NCBI GenBank assembly: GCA_045613165.1
Contig: JAZLAK010000094.1
Coordinates: 1 to 7,258, forward strand
Source: UMGS1124 sp045613165
GTDB taxonomy: Bacteria > Bacillota_I > Bacilli_A > RF39 > UBA660
Direction: 5' to 3'
Length of the DNA stretch: 7,258 nucleotides
The notes beneath the pieces are model-generated. The model searched no databases. It saw nothing but the letters and a program-made list of their open reading frames with translations, and was not told the DNA's origin. Of this stretch, positions 6,667 through 7,258 are shown one piece after another; position 1 is the stretch's first letter; each line of letters begins with the position of its first letter. The position numbers and the translations under genes were made by a program.

Positions 6667-6677
6667 AATGATATAAT
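6649..6677 (+). promoter_or_regulatory. Extended -10 promoter overlapping the operon terminator
   Basis: TTGTAT (6649-6654) is followed by a 17-base spacer and TATAAT (6672-6677), with the extended -10 TG at 6669-6670. The layout is the same as that of the racemase operon promoter. The -35 box lies in the terminator's loop and 3' arm, so the two signals share DNA. It would start transcription near 6684, just ahead of the AGGTGG ribosome site of the next gene. Confidence 0.65.
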
Positions 6678-6702
6678 AATTTTAGTTTTAGGTGGTTTAG
6701 GT

Positions 6703-7258
6703 ATGAAAGAAGCTTACATATATAAAGATGAACAAATAATAGTTGCTGATATTAAAGAGGATAAATGTGTTGAAGTAAAGTATGGTTATCAAGATAATAT
6801 TGAAGAAATTTTAAAAACGGAAAATATATTAGAATTTTTAAATATAGAAAAAGAAAGAATAAGTAAAGAATTATTAGATATAGATAAAAAAAAAAACGAT
6901 ACTGAGAATTTAACACCAACTATAATAGCTTCTTGGATATATTATAGTCTTCTTTCAGTTGGCTTTGGTACCATCATAGGCTTATTTACAAATATATGGC
7001 TAATAGTATGGCTTTTACTTCTTATAATAAGTTTAATCTGTGCGTCATCTGCAATTTATAACGAAATAAACATAAGTATTTTAAATAAAAAGCAAAAAGG
7101 TTTTAAATTAGAATTACAAAAAATACATGAACAATTAAATAAAAATAAAACTTATTTAGAAAAATTAAAAAAAGATAAAAGAATATCACTAGAAAAAGCT
7201 AACAAAGTATCAAAAAAATTTAATTATGTTGATTATAAAGAAAAATTAGAAGAATTGA
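6703..7258 (+). CDS. Unrecognised membrane protein with two TM helices and coiled coil (3' end outside window)
   Basis: An open frame starts at ATG 6703, 7 bases after AGGTGG (6690-6695), and runs without a stop for 185 codons to the window edge, so the C-terminus is missing. The opening MKEAYIYKDEQIIVADIKED is followed by a charged segment (about 33-66) with predicted helices. Two hydrophobic helices come next (about 74-95 and 98-119), joined by a very short turn, which suggests a hairpin with both ends in the cytoplasm. After about residue 128 the chain is a Lys/Glu/Leu-rich helix with coiled-coil character (LELQKIHEQL, YLEKLKKDK). I do not recognise the family and assign no function. A run of 11 A bases (6886-6896) lies within the frame, and coding character continues in the same frame on both sides, so no frameshift is evident. 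It has its own promoter and is probably not part of the upstream operon. Confidence 0.75.
   Translation, partial: MKEAYIYKDEQIIVADIKEDKCVEVKYGYQDNIEEILKTENILEFLNIEKERISKELLDIDKKKNDTENLTPTIIASWIYYSLLSVGFGTIIGLFTNIWLIVWLLLLIISLICASSAIYNEINISILNKKQKGFKLELQKIHEQLNKNKTYLEKLKKDKRISLEKANKVSKKFNYVDYKEKLEEL

Noticed and set aside
6886..6896. A11 homopolymer as an actual frameshift in the last gene
   Set aside because: The frame before and after the run is the same open frame with continuous protein-like character, so the present sequence shows no disruption.
1..7258. CRISPR array, tRNA/rRNA genes, insertion sequences, reverse transcriptase or template repeat
   Set aside because: I saw no spaced direct repeats, no tRNA-like cloverleaf, no transposase or reverse-transcriptase motifs on either strand, and no second copy of the C-terminal module.

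Overview
The window is about 7.3 kb of very AT-rich bacterial DNA from a low-GC Gram-positive (Bacillota) organism, most likely a gut-associated Bacilli/Erysipelotrichia-like or RF39-like lineage. This rests on the A/T-ending codon bias, strong AGGAG-type ribosome sites, extended -10 promoters, U-tract terminators, and a wall-linked gene set. Tryptophan is written as TGG throughout and no reading frame needs TGA as sense, so the standard bacterial code (table 11) fits. All genes lie on the + strand.

Region 1 (163-2330) holds one large secreted or surface protein of 709 aa. It has a SipW/TasA-like N-terminal export segment, a beta-rich N-terminal region, two degenerate tandem repeats in the middle, and a C-terminal domain typical of gut Bacillota surface proteins (WRIVRI...G, TADEV..AGG, WWTLSPS, GV.LRPVVSL). 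The last 130 or so bases of that domain use codons quite unlike the rest of the gene. By position and motif they resemble the variable region of a diversity-generating-retroelement target or a recombined cassette. No reverse transcriptase or template repeat is in the window. A rho-independent terminator closes the unit.

Region 2 (2357-6666) is a compact three-gene operon with its own strong promoter and terminator: a divergent PLP-dependent alanine-racemase-fold protein, an ATP-grasp ligase resembling D-aspartate ligase (Aslfm), and a glutamine-dependent asparagine synthase-like amidotransferase. In lactic acid bacteria and enterococci, aspartate racemase, D-Asp ligase and AsnH-type amidotransferase together build a D-Asp/D-Asn interpeptide bridge in peptidoglycan. 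The inference here is an equivalent pathway in which a PLP Alr-fold enzyme stands where the PLP-independent aspartate racemase usually is. The racemase has lost several canonical Alr active-site residues, including the catalytic Tyr of the GYADG motif (Phe here), so its substrate and even its activity are open.

Region 3 (6649-7258) starts a new transcription unit whose promoter overlaps the preceding terminator. It encodes an unrecognised protein with two transmembrane helices and a coiled coil, cut off by the window edge.
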